Assembly: GCA_023390485.1 (NCBI GenBank)
Contig: JAEWCT010000040.1
Location: 1-7,094 of the forward strand
Direction of reading: 5' to 3'
Length of the DNA: 7,094 nt
Source: Pseudomonadota bacterium
GTDB lineage: Bacteria; Pseudomonadota; Alphaproteobacteria; Rhizobiales; Hyphomicrobiaceae
The notes under the pieces are model-generated. The model made no database searches, was not told the DNA's origin, and saw nothing but the letters and a program-made list of their open reading frames with translations. Below, piece by piece: positions 1-6,119 of the stretch (position 1 is its first letter; the number at the start of each line of letters is the position of its first letter). A program made the translations under genes and the position numbers.

Positions 1-306
1 CACCATATGCGCACCGGCGATATGTGTGCGAAGTTCTTCGAGCGCTTCTTCGGCTGCCGCTTCGCCGATCTCCGGCCGGGCGCCCGCCCCGAGGCCCTCA
101 GTAAGGTTGACCCCGAGCTGAATGCGATGCTCGGCGCTCGAAGCCTCGAGTGATTGCGCATCGGTATTCGCGACGACGAATTGCACGCCCTGCAATCCGG
201 CTGCGATCATGTTGTTTACGGCGTTGCACCCGGCGCCCCCAACGCCGATCACGGTGATCCGCGGCTTGGCGTCGACCAGCTTCGGCAATTGCAGCTTGAT
301 GCTCAT
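1..306 (-). CDS. ftsZ: Cell division protein FtsZ, amino-terminal part (cut by left window edge)
   Basis: FtsZ is the tubulin-like GTPase that polymerises into the cytokinetic ring at midcell. Only the first 102 codons are present; the frame is open to the window edge. The start is the ATG at 306-304, with GAGGA at 315-311 four bases upstream, a good Shine-Dalgarno site. The visible protein begins MSIKLQLPKL, followed by the Rossmann-type nucleotide-binding segment PRITVIGVGGAGCNAV (about residues 15-30), then NNMI at 31-34, VVANTDAQSL (44-53) and LTEGLGAGARPEIG (68-81), all typical of alphaproteobacterial FtsZ. The tubulin signature GGGTGTG would lie just beyond the edge and cannot be checked, nor can the carboxy-terminal linker and FtsA-binding tail. 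The position directly after ftsA fits the main division FtsZ rather than a paralogue. Identification is firm; completeness of the gene is unknown. Confidence 0.97.
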   Translation of the reverse strand, partial: MSIKLQLPKLVDAKPRITVIGVGGAGCNAVNNMIAAGLQGVQFVVANTDAQSLEASSAEHRIQLGVNLTEGLGAGARPEIGEAAAEEALEELRTHIAGAHMV

Positions 307-402
307 AGCTTCCTCGACATTGATAGTTTGCCGTTTCGCGTGATTTCCCTGGGCTCCCGCGCCCATCACTTCGGCGATTTCAACTCGTTCTGCGACACGT
401 CT
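307..402 (-). promoter_or_regulatory. ftsA-ftsZ intergenic leader with ribosome binding site and bulged hairpin
   Basis: These 96 bases separate the ftsA stop (TGA at 405-403) from the ftsZ start. This is the longest gap in the window. It contains the ftsZ Shine-Dalgarno GAGGA (315-311). In the mRNA sense it can fold into a hairpin: GTGA (369-366) and TGGGC (365-361) pair with GCCCA (354-350) and TCAC (343-340), with a six-base loop and a six-base bulge (349-344). There is no T-run after it, so it is not a classical terminator. No convincing -35/-10 pair and no TTAA half-site for CtrA are visible. A leader role in ftsZ expression is inference only. Confidence 0.5.
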
Positions 403-1659
403 TCAAAACCCGCCCTTGAGCCAACTACCGACGCGGCCGAGATATCCTTGCGTCACCGTTTTCCGGCCCCGGGCGACGTTCAATTCGCCTTCGCCTCGTG
501 CCGCGATCATTGCCAGCCCCGAGAGCGTAGCAAGCTGCGGTCCCGCGAGGCTTGCGTTGAGACCGGGAAGGTCCGTCGGCCGTCCAATGCGCACGGTTCT
601 GCCGAACTCGTTCGCGACGACCTCAGGCAATCCCAGAAGCTGGCTGGCTCCGCCCGTCAGAACGACCTTGTCTCCCGCGTATCGGCTTGCCGCGTTGAGC
701 GCCAAGCGCTCCCGCACAAGCCCCATGATCTGCTGCACGCGCGGACGGATGATATCCGTGAGACGCGCTCTGCTGGTTTCGTAGCTCGCATCGTCCTCTT
801 CGCCCGAGATTGGGTAGGAGAACGACTCGTGCTCGTCGGACTGGGCATTGAGAAGTGTGCCATAAAGTGTTTTGATTCGCTCGGCTTCGGCGAGTGGTGT
901 CTGCAACGCCTTCGCGATGTCGTAGGTGATGTGCTGGCTGCCGACCGGAATGACGTCGGTTCCCGTGAACGCACCGTCGGCGAACATCGCGATAGACGTC
1001 GTTCCGGCCCCGAAATCGATGCAGGTAACGCCGAATTGGCGCTCCTCGGCCGTCGTTACGGCAAGCGCACTGGCGTAGGGAGCAGCAACCAGGCCGTCGC
1101 AACTCGCATAACACCTGTCGACCAGCACGAGCAGGTTGCGCAGCGGCGCCTCGTCGGCCGTGACCGCATGCAGTCCCGCTGAGAGCCGGTGCGCCGAAAG
1201 CCCGAGAGGATCGCGGACACCGCTTGCCCCATCGACCTCGTAGCCGAGGCGATTGAGATGTATCAGCGTCCGTCCATTGCGTTCGGCGTAGCTCTCTCCC
1301 GCCGCCATAAGCCGGGCGAGATCGTCGTGCGTCACGCTACCGGTCTCGACTTCAGTTCGCGCCGTGCAGTGAACCGACGATAGCCGCCCGGCGGCAATCG
1401 AAAGCGTGAAACCGCCGACCGAGATACCGGCGGCGCGTTCGGCTTGGCCGATGACGCCGCGAACGACCGACTCGGCCTCGTCGAGATCCGTCAAAACGCC
1501 GGCTTTGATGCCCTTCGAACGCTGCATGCCAAGGCCCGCCAGCCGCAACGACGGCTTGGCTGCACCTGCGCTGTGTTCAGCCACCACGACGGCGGCAACA
1601 GTCTTGCTGGTGCCGATATCGAGAAGCCCGATGGTCCGGTAATTACGCCGATCCGCCAC
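403..1659 (-). CDS. ftsA: Cell division protein FtsA (actin-like FtsZ membrane anchor)
   Basis: FtsA is a cytoplasmic actin-family ATPase that tethers FtsZ filaments to the inner membrane and helps recruit later divisome proteins. The 418-residue product has the family's usual length and layout. The phosphate-1 motif LLDIGTSKT lies at 12-20, the FtsA-specific 1C subdomain at about 83-165, phosphate-2 CIDFGAGTTSIA at 213-224, and the adenosine motif VVLTGGASQLLGL at 332-344. The last residues, GYLGRVGSWLKGGF (405-418), form a short amphipathic segment with aromatic and lysine residues, as expected for the membrane-targeting helix. An acidic insert (about 274-293) sits in domain 2. The start is GTG at 1659-1657, supported by GGAG at 1669-1666 with a six-base spacer. 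It follows the ftsQ stop by 11 bases, so the two are surely cotranscribed and probably translationally coupled. Confidence 0.97.
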   Translation of the reverse strand: MADRRNYRTIGLLDIGTSKTVAAVVVAEHSAGAAKPSLRLAGLGMQRSKGIKAGVLTDLDEAESVVRGVIGQAERAAGISVGGFTLSIAAGRLSSVHCTARTEVETGSVTHDDLARLMAAGESYAERNGRTLIHLNRLGYEVDGASGVRDPLGLSAHRLSAGLHAVTADEAPLRNLLVLVDRCYASCDGLVAAPYASALAVTTAEERQFGVTCIDFGAGTTSIAMFADGAFTGTDVIPVGSQHITYDIAKALQTPLAEAERIKTLYGTLLNAQSDEHESFSYPISGEEDDASYETSRARLTDIIRPRVQQIMGLVRERLALNAASRYAGDKVVLTGGASQLLGLPEVVANEFGRTVRIGRPTDLPGLNASLAGPQLATLSGLAMIAARGEGELNVARGRKTVTQGYLGRVGSWLKGGF

Positions 1660-1665
1660 AAAAAT

Positions 1666-1669
1666 CTCC
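1666..1669 (-). promoter_or_regulatory. Shine-Dalgarno site of ftsA (supports a GTG start)
   Basis: GGAG lies six bases upstream of the GTG at 1659-1657 and just after the ftsQ TAA stop (1673-1671). It decides the ftsA start: no upstream ATG is possible in frame without running back into ftsQ, and the residues from MADRRNYRTIGLLDIG onward match the FtsA amino terminus. Confidence 0.75.
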
Positions 1670-1670
1670 G

Positions 1671-2696
1671 TTAGGGCCGTTCTGAAACCAGAGACACGGT
1701 CTGCGCACCCGCCTTCGACGCGGTCCGTCCGGAATTTCCGTCCAGAGGCCGGATCGCAATCCGGCCGGGCGTGCGAACATCAACGATCATCGGCGATCCC
1801 TTGAGCGCCGATGTGGCCTCTCGCGCCGTCGCGATTTCTTCGAAGCCTTCGATTTCTCGATCGGCGCCGAGTTCGAGTGCGGTGCCATTCTTGAGCACGA
1901 TCCGCCAGCGGCGCTCGGCGATGCGTTCGCCGTAGGCGTACTGCCGTTCGATCTGCGGGTATTGCCGCAGGGCCGCGAGCATCAGGATGGCTTCGCTCTC
2001 GGCGCCTTCGCCGCTGACCCGCGGCAAATTCCAGTTGTAGCCGCGAGCAGCGGGTCCAAGCGTCCGGCCCGTGGCGTCGACCAAAAAGCTCGTTTCACCC
2101 CGTTGCAAAAGAAAAGCCGGCGTCCGTTCCCGAACGACGACGTCGAGAGTTCCCGGATAAACGCGCGTGATCTGCGCCGTATCGATCCATGAAATCCGCT
2201 CGATGCGTTTCAGCGCCGCATCGGAATCGAAGGCTGCGAAGGTTTTGACATTCGGAAGATCGAGCGCATCAAAAACATCGGAATCCGACGAGAAATGCTG
2301 GCCCGAAACGTTCACCTGATCGATTCCGAATCCTGCGGCGACCATCACGTCGTTGACCTTCGCAGTGAAATCGATCGCGCCGAGCTTGCCGAGCGGCAAC
2401 GCATACACAGCCGCACCGATGAAAACCAAAACGCCCGCGGCAATGGCCGAAGGCTTCACCCAGCGCTGCGCGCGCCGTGACCTGCGAAAGCGGCGTTCGC
2501 CGCGCGGAATTTGGAGAACGAAAGGCGAGCGCTTGGCCGCTCCACCGGCGACACGTCTGCTGGCCGTCGCAACCGTGCGCGTTTCGGCCATCCAGTGAGC
2601 AGCATTCGGTTCAGGCGTTGGCGCATCGTGTGCTGCCCGCCACCAGAACCGTTGCTTGCTCTCTACCTGTTGCAACTCGCGTCCTCGACCATCCAT
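1671..2696 (-). CDS. ftsQ: Cell division protein FtsQ (POTRA-domain divisome protein)
   Basis: FtsQ is a single-pass inner-membrane protein whose periplasmic part links early division proteins to FtsB/FtsL and FtsW/FtsI. With the outermost ATG (2696) the product is 341 residues. A basic cytoplasmic tail (RGERRFRRSRRAQRW, about 65-79) is followed by one membrane helix at about 82-102, a POTRA domain at about 124-190 (FGIDQVNVSGQHF, then SWIDTAQITRVYPGTLDVVVRERTP), and the FtsQ beta domain at about 193-318. The start is uncertain. ATG 2696 overlaps the end of ddl by 34 bases and lacks a Shine-Dalgarno. TTG at 2675 (334 residues) has a GAGGA six bases upstream. ATG 2591 (306 residues) begins 71 bases after ddl ends, without a clear ribosome site. 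The low-complexity tail after about residue 320 is poorly conserved in the family. Function is firm, the first 35 residues are not. Confidence 0.93.
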   Translation of the reverse strand: MDGRGRELQQVESKQRFWWRAAHDAPTPEPNAAHWMAETRTVATASRRVAGGAAKRSPFVLQIPRGERRFRRSRRAQRWVKPSAIAAGVLVFIGAAVYALPLGKLGAIDFTAKVNDVMVAAGFGIDQVNVSGQHFSSDSDVFDALDLPNVKTFAAFDSDAALKRIERISWIDTAQITRVYPGTLDVVVRERTPAFLLQRGETSFLVDATGRTLGPAARGYNWNLPRVSGEGAESEAILMLAALRQYPQIERQYAYGERIAERRWRIVLKNGTALELGADREIEGFEEIATAREATSALKGSPMIVDVRTPGRIAIRPLDGNSGRTASKAGAQTVSLVSERP

Positions 2697-3616
2697 CGGA
2701 CGAGGTCACCGAACGACCAGCCGGCATACCCCGCCAGCTCAGGCACCAGGGAGGTCCCCGTCATGCCCGGCTGAGTGTTGACTTCGAGGCAGATCAGCTC
2801 GTTGGTTCCGCCCGCGGTATCGTCGAAGCGGAAGTCAGCCCGCGATACGCCGCGACAGCCTAAAGCTTGATGCGCCCTTAAGGTTAAGGAACGGACCAAC
2901 TGGTAAATATCTGGTAAAAGTTGTGCAGGCAGCTCGTGCTTGGAACCGCCGGGCGCGTACTTCGACTCGTAATCGTAGAAAGCGAGTCCCCTTAAGGGCA
3001 CAATCTCGATCACGTCCGTCACAAAATCGCCGATGACAGCGCAAGTTAGCTCGCGGCCCGCGATATAGCGCTCGACCATCACGATCTCGTCCAGCGGGCC
3101 TCCCGCCGCGATCGAATTCGGCGGCCGCTCCGCATCGGGCGGCACGATCACGACGCCGACGCTCGACCCTTCCGCCACCGGCTTTACGACGTATGGGGCG
3201 GGCATCACGTGGCCTTCCAGCGCCTCCCCGCGCGTCACGAGCTTGGCTTCGGCGACAGGCACGCCGGCAAGCTTCATGATGTCCTTCGCCCGCTCCTTGT
3301 GCATCGCGAGTGACGAGGCCAGCACGCCCGAGTGGGTGTAGGGAATCCCCAAAAGCTCGAGGACGCCCTGCACACAGCCGTCCTCGCCGAATTTTCCATG
3401 CAGTGCGTTGAAGCATACGTCCGGTCTCAGCTCCTGCAGCCTGCTCGCAAGATCCCGATCGACGTCGATTTCGGTAACCGTGTAGCCCTCTTGCAGAAGC
3501 GCTTCGCCGACCGCCGCGCCCGAATTCAAACTCACCTCGCGTTCGGCAGAAAGCCCGCCCTTCAAAACCGCGACGTGGATACGCGTGCGCTTGGGCACCG
3601 GGCCGAGTTCATTCAT
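2663..3616 (-). CDS. ddl: D-alanine--D-alanine ligase (Ddl)
   Basis: Ddl joins two D-alanines with ATP hydrolysis in the cytoplasm, giving the dipeptide that MurF adds to the peptidoglycan precursor. The product has 317 residues, normal for the DdlB type. Visible motifs in order: LKGGLSAEREVSLNSG (18-33) with the conserved glutamate that binds the first D-Ala; NALHGKFGEDGCVQG (70-84); GIPYTHSGVLASSLAMHK (90-107); the ATP-grasp lysine in VVKPVAEGSSVGV (143-155); the omega-loop region FYDYESKYAPGGSKHELPA (213-231), with tyrosines as in D-Ala-D-Ala rather than D-Ala-D-Lac enzymes; SRADFRF (258-264); and the metal and substrate motif LEVNTQPGMTGTSLVPE (277-293). The ATG at 3616 lies 39 bases after murB; an in-frame TGA just upstream rules out a longer start, yet the Shine-Dalgarno is weak (GCGAG only). 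Codons for residues 208-252 are unusually AT-rich, with five TTA. Confidence 0.97.
   Translation of the reverse strand: MNELGPVPKRTRIHVAVLKGGLSAEREVSLNSGAAVGEALLQEGYTVTEIDVDRDLASRLQELRPDVCFNALHGKFGEDGCVQGVLELLGIPYTHSGVLASSLAMHKERAKDIMKLAGVPVAEAKLVTRGEALEGHVMPAPYVVKPVAEGSSVGVVIVPPDAERPPNSIAAGGPLDEIVMVERYIAGRELTCAVIGDFVTDVIEIVPLRGLAFYDYESKYAPGGSKHELPAQLLPDIYQLVRSLTLRAHQALGCRGVSRADFRFDDTAGGTNELICLEVNTQPGMTGTSLVPELAGYAGWSFGDLVRWMVEDASCNR
2861..2998 (-). promoter_or_regulatory. AT-rich patch inside ddl; candidate internal regulatory site upstream of ftsQ
   Basis: Within GC-rich coding DNA this segment holds TTTACCAG twice in the sense strand (2918-2911 and 2907-2900, 11 bases apart), the words TTAACC and TTAAGG close together (2889-2878), and CCTTAAGG at 2883-2876 and again at 2997-2990. 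The TTTA pair has the N7 spacing of a CtrA box (TTAA-N7-TTAA) with one mismatch in each half. The patch ends about 165 bases before the outermost ftsQ ATG. In Caulobacter the ftsQA genes are CtrA-controlled. A role here is inference, and I could not pick a convincing -35/-10 pair. Confidence 0.3.
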
Positions 3617-3655
3617 GGCTGGCTCGCTTGGGTCAGAGATGCATTCGCAGTTTGA

Positions 3656-4633
3656 TCAGTTTTGGCTGGCGTGAATAGCGGCACTTTCCGCCGCCAGCGC
3701 TTCGCCGACAGGACGGCCGGGCTTCGGAATGCCGAGCCGGATGATCTCCCAGTCGAGCGTGATGCCGGAAGTTGCCAGAACGCGCGCGCGCACCGTCTCG
3801 CCGAGCGTCTCGACGTCTTCGCCAGTGGCTTGCCGGTCGTTGATCAGGAAGTTGCAGTGCATCTCGGAAACTTTTGCTCCGCCGACGCGCAATCCCCGGC
3901 AACCCGCCTGATCGACCAGCTTCCAGGCGCTGTTGCCGTGCGGATTCTTGAACGTCGAGCCGCCGGTACGTTCCTTGATCGGTTGATTTTTCTCCCGATA
4001 GTCGGCGACTTCATCCATCTCTTTCAGGATTTCGGCCGGATCGCCCGCCTCGCCTTCGAACGTCGCCTCGGTGAAAATCCAGTCTTTCGGAATGCCCGAA
4101 TGGCGATAGGTGAAGCCCATATCGGTAAGCGAAAGCACATGCACATTGCCTTGCGGGTCGACAGCACGTGCCCCGACGAGGCAATCCTTCGTTTCCCGTC
4201 CGTGCGCGCCAGCATTCATGCGCAATGCCCCGCCGATCGATCCCGGAATTCCGCGATAGAACGCGAGGCCCCGAATTCCCGCGTCCGCGGCGGCGCGCGC
4301 CACTTTGACGTCGGGAACGGCAGTGCCGACCCTGAAGCGCTGGCCATCGACCTTGATTTCGCTGAAGCCGCGGCCGAGCCGGATAACGGCGCCCGGAACG
4401 CCCCCATCCCGCACCAAGAGATTGGATCCAAGCCCAATGACCTGAACGGCAAGCTCGCGCGGCCGGTGCTTCAGGAAGTACGCGAGGTCGGCTTCGTCCG
4501 CCGGCATGAAGAGTACTTGCGCCGGACCCCCGACGCGAAACCACGTGACATCGGCGAGCGAGGCGTTCGCACTCAGCCGTCCCCGAAGATCCGGCATGGC
4601 GGCAGCAAGTTCACCGGTGATGTCATCGAACAT
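3656..4633 (-). CDS. murB: UDP-N-acetylenolpyruvoylglucosamine reductase (MurB)
   Basis: MurB is the FAD- and NADPH-dependent enzyme that reduces UDP-GlcNAc-enolpyruvate to UDP-MurNAc. With the ATG at 4633 the product has 325 residues. The FAD-binding part shows [13 protein letters not shown] (30-42), [14 protein letters not shown] (65-78) and [20 protein letters not shown] (126-145). The substrate domain has TYRHSGIP (175-182) and [11 protein letters not shown] (221-231), where Ser226 is the expected proton donor to the enolpyruvyl group. Glu296 in LDWEIIRLG matches the conserved carboxy-terminal glutamate. The length and motifs suggest a type II MurB. The start codon overlaps the murC stop in TGATG, and GGGAG (4647-4643) lies nine bases upstream. 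A longer reading from ATG 4723 would add 30 unconserved residues inside murC and is unlikely. After Glu296 comes a tail of about 29 residues rich in alanine. Confidence 0.96.
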   Translation of the reverse strand: MFDDITGELAAAMPDLRGRLSANASLADVTWFRVGGPAQVLFMPADEADLAYFLKHRPRELAVQVIGLGSNLLVRDGGVPGAVIRLGRGFSEIKVDGQRFRVGTAVPDVKVARAAADAGIRGLAFYRGIPGSIGGALRMNAGAHGRETKDCLVGARAVDPQGNVHVLSLTDMGFTYRHSGIPKDWIFTEATFEGEAGDPAEILKEMDEVADYREKNQPIKERTGGSTFKNPHGNSAWKLVDQAGCRGLRVGGAKVSEMHCNFLINDRQATGEDVETLGETVRARVLATSGITLDWEIIRLGIPKPGRPVGEALAAESAAIHASQN

Positions 4634-4647
4634 CAGCCGTTGCTCCC
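4633..4647 (-). promoter_or_regulatory. murC-murB stop-start overlap (TGATG) with internal Shine-Dalgarno
   Basis: The murC TGA (4635-4633) and the murB ATG (4633-4631) share one base, and GGGAG (4647-4643) sits nine bases before the ATG within the last codons of murC. This arrangement usually means that ribosomes ending murC re-initiate on murB, keeping the two enzymes in step. It also decides the murB start against the in-frame ATG 90 bases further upstream. Confidence 0.8.
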
Positions 4648-6069
4648 GGTCCGCTGCTGTGTTTCGGCGAGCCACCCGGGCAGCGCGTTCGCCCATTCCG
4701 TCGAATTCCCTGCTCCGAGACAAATGACGATGTCTCCCGGGCGCGCCAGGCGCCTGATGGCGGGTGCCAGCAGGCTCGGATCATCCACCGCTTCGGCCGG
4801 ACGTCCGCCGAGCGTCCGGATACGCTCCGCCAACGCGCGATTGTCGATACCAGCGATCGGACTTTCGCCCGCCGTATAAAGCGGTGCAACCACGACGCTA
4901 TCGGCATCCTTGAAGCATTGCGCGAACTCGTCGAAGAGGTCGCGAACACGCGTGAACCGGTGCGGCTCGACCACCGCAATTACGCGGCCTTTGCTGCCGC
5001 TCCGCGCTGCCGCCAGAACCGCGGCGATTTCCGCCGGATGGTGGCCGTAGTCGTCGTAGATGCCGACGCCGTTCCATTCGCCGGCGAATTGAAAGCGCCG
5101 TTTGACGCCGGAAAATCTCGCCATCGCGGCTTTGATCTTCGCGTCCGGCAGACCCGCATGCGTCGCCACCGCAATCGCTGCAAGCGCGTTGAGCGCATTG
5201 TGCGAACCGGGGATCGGCACCGACCAGCCTTCAAGGCGCCGCGCGCCACCCTTGACGTGCGCCGCAAGGACCGCATCGAACGTCGTAGTGTTTCCCTCGA
5301 TGCGAACCGACTGAAGCACGAGGTCAGCATCCTTGCTTTGACCGTAGGTCAGAAGCTTGCGGCCATCCGCTCTGAGGTTCAGCCGCAGGATCATGTCTCG
5401 AACGACCGGATGATCGATGCACGCGACCGCGAGGCCGAAGAAGGGAATGTTTCGCAAAAACGCTTCGTATTCGCGATGCATTGCCTCGACCGATCCGAAA
5501 TAGTCGAGATGCTCGGGATCGATATTCGTCACGATGCCGATTTCGGTCGGCAACCGGGTGAATGTGCCGTCGCTTTCATCCGCTTCGACGATCATCCACT
5601 TGCCCTGGCCAAGCCGGGCATTCGAACCCCAGGAATTGATGATGCCGCCGGTGATGACCGTCGGCTCTTCGCCCGCTTCCGTGAATATGTGCGAGAGGAG
5701 CGACGTCGTCGTCGTCTTGCCGTGAGTACCGGTGACCGAGATCGTCGAATAAAGCCGCATCAGTTCCGCCAGCATCTCGGCGCGGCGGATGATCGTCAGC
5801 CCCTTCTGACGGGCCGCAACGAGTTCCGGGTTAAGCGGCTTCACCGCCGTCGAGATGACGACATAGCGCGCGCCGATGAGGTTTACCGGATCATGACCGA
5901 CGAAAACGCGAATGCCTTTGGCCCTGAGCCTTTTGACATTGGCGCTCTCCTTCTGATCGGAGCCCTGAACTGTGTAGCCTTTGGCAACCAGAATTTCGGC
6001 GATGGCGCTCATGCCGATGCCGCCGATTCCGATGATATGGAAAGGCCCGATGTCGCGGGGCATCTGCAT
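4633..6069 (-). CDS. murC: UDP-N-acetylmuramate--L-alanine ligase (MurC)
   Basis: MurC adds L-alanine to UDP-MurNAc using ATP, the first amino-acid step of peptidoglycan stem-peptide synthesis in the cytoplasm. The product has 478 residues, typical of the family. Domain 1 begins with the UDP-binding loop [18 protein letters not shown] (10-27). The central ATPase domain has the P-loop GTHGKTTTT (114-122), [10 protein letters not shown] (161-170) and the metal-binding region [11 protein letters not shown] (182-192). The Mur-ligase carboxy-terminal domain shows GVKRRFQ (321-327), DDYGHHPAE (339-347), EPHRFTR (368-374) and LGAGNST (451-457). In that last motif a serine stands where the family usually has isoleucine (GAGDI or GAGNI), a small variation. 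The start is ATG 6069; a second ATG two codons later is possible, but the Shine-Dalgarno GAGGT (6085-6081) is already 11 bases from the first. The gene overlaps murB by one base. Confidence 0.97.
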   Translation of the reverse strand: MQMPRDIGPFHIIGIGGIGMSAIAEILVAKGYTVQGSDQKESANVKRLRAKGIRVFVGHDPVNLIGARYVVISTAVKPLNPELVAARQKGLTIIRRAEMLAELMRLYSTISVTGTHGKTTTTSLLSHIFTEAGEEPTVITGGIINSWGSNARLGQGKWMIVEADESDGTFTRLPTEIGIVTNIDPEHLDYFGSVEAMHREYEAFLRNIPFFGLAVACIDHPVVRDMILRLNLRADGRKLLTYGQSKDADLVLQSVRIEGNTTTFDAVLAAHVKGGARRLEGWSVPIPGSHNALNALAAIAVATHAGLPDAKIKAAMARFSGVKRRFQFAGEWNGVGIYDDYGHHPAEIAAVLAAARSGSKGRVIAVVEPHRFTRVRDLFDEFAQCFKDADSVVVAPLYTAGESPIAGIDNRALAERIRTLGGRPAEAVDDPSLLAPAIRRLARPGDIVICLGAGNSTEWANALPGWLAETQQRTGSNG

Positions 6070-6119
6070 GGATGGAAATTACCTCGATAAGTCTAACTGA
6101 AACACCGGCTTGTAACGTT
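6070..6119 (-). promoter_or_regulatory. murG-murC spacer with murC ribosome binding site
   Basis: These 50 bases follow the murG TGA (6122-6120). GAGGT at 6085-6081 is the likely murC Shine-Dalgarno, 11 bases before ATG 6069. The spacer is AT-richer than the flanking genes, but I see no inverted repeat, terminator or clear promoter in it, so read-through from murG into murC is the simplest view. Confidence 0.6.

Noticed and set aside
154..1182. A long plus-strand open frame (342 codons) antisense to ftsA
   Set aside because: It spans the ftsA-ftsZ gap and most of ftsA in reverse, has no recognisable motif and is rich in Arg and His, as expected of a shadow frame in GC-rich DNA. FtsA in the other strand is certain.
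2222..2332. Four GANTC sites (CcrM methylation motif) within about 110 bases of ftsQ
   Set aside because: The density is only mildly above expectation for a five-base motif with one free position, and they lie in coding sequence with no promoter features.
3780..3792. Alternating CG run in murB, a possible Z-DNA-forming tract
   Set aside because: It is short and is explained by consecutive Val, Arg, Ala and Arg codons in a GC-rich gene.
4634..4723. An amino-terminal extension of MurB from ATG 4723
   Set aside because: It would lie wholly within the murC coding sequence, the added residues resemble no MurB, and the ATG at 4633 has a stop-start overlap and a Shine-Dalgarno.
3662..4879. A 405-codon plus-strand open frame opposite murB and the end of murC
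   Set aside because: Its length comes from the scarcity of stop codons in GC-rich antisense frames. It crosses a gene boundary, shows no domain, and every conserved motif of the region is on the minus strand.
5701..5716. Simple GTC-type repeat
   Set aside because: It encodes the threonine run of the MurC P-loop with repeated ACG codons, so it is explained by protein function.
4918..6090. A 390-codon plus-strand open frame opposite murC
   Set aside because: Same reasoning: it mirrors MurC, has Arg/Asp-rich composition and no recognisable fold or signal.
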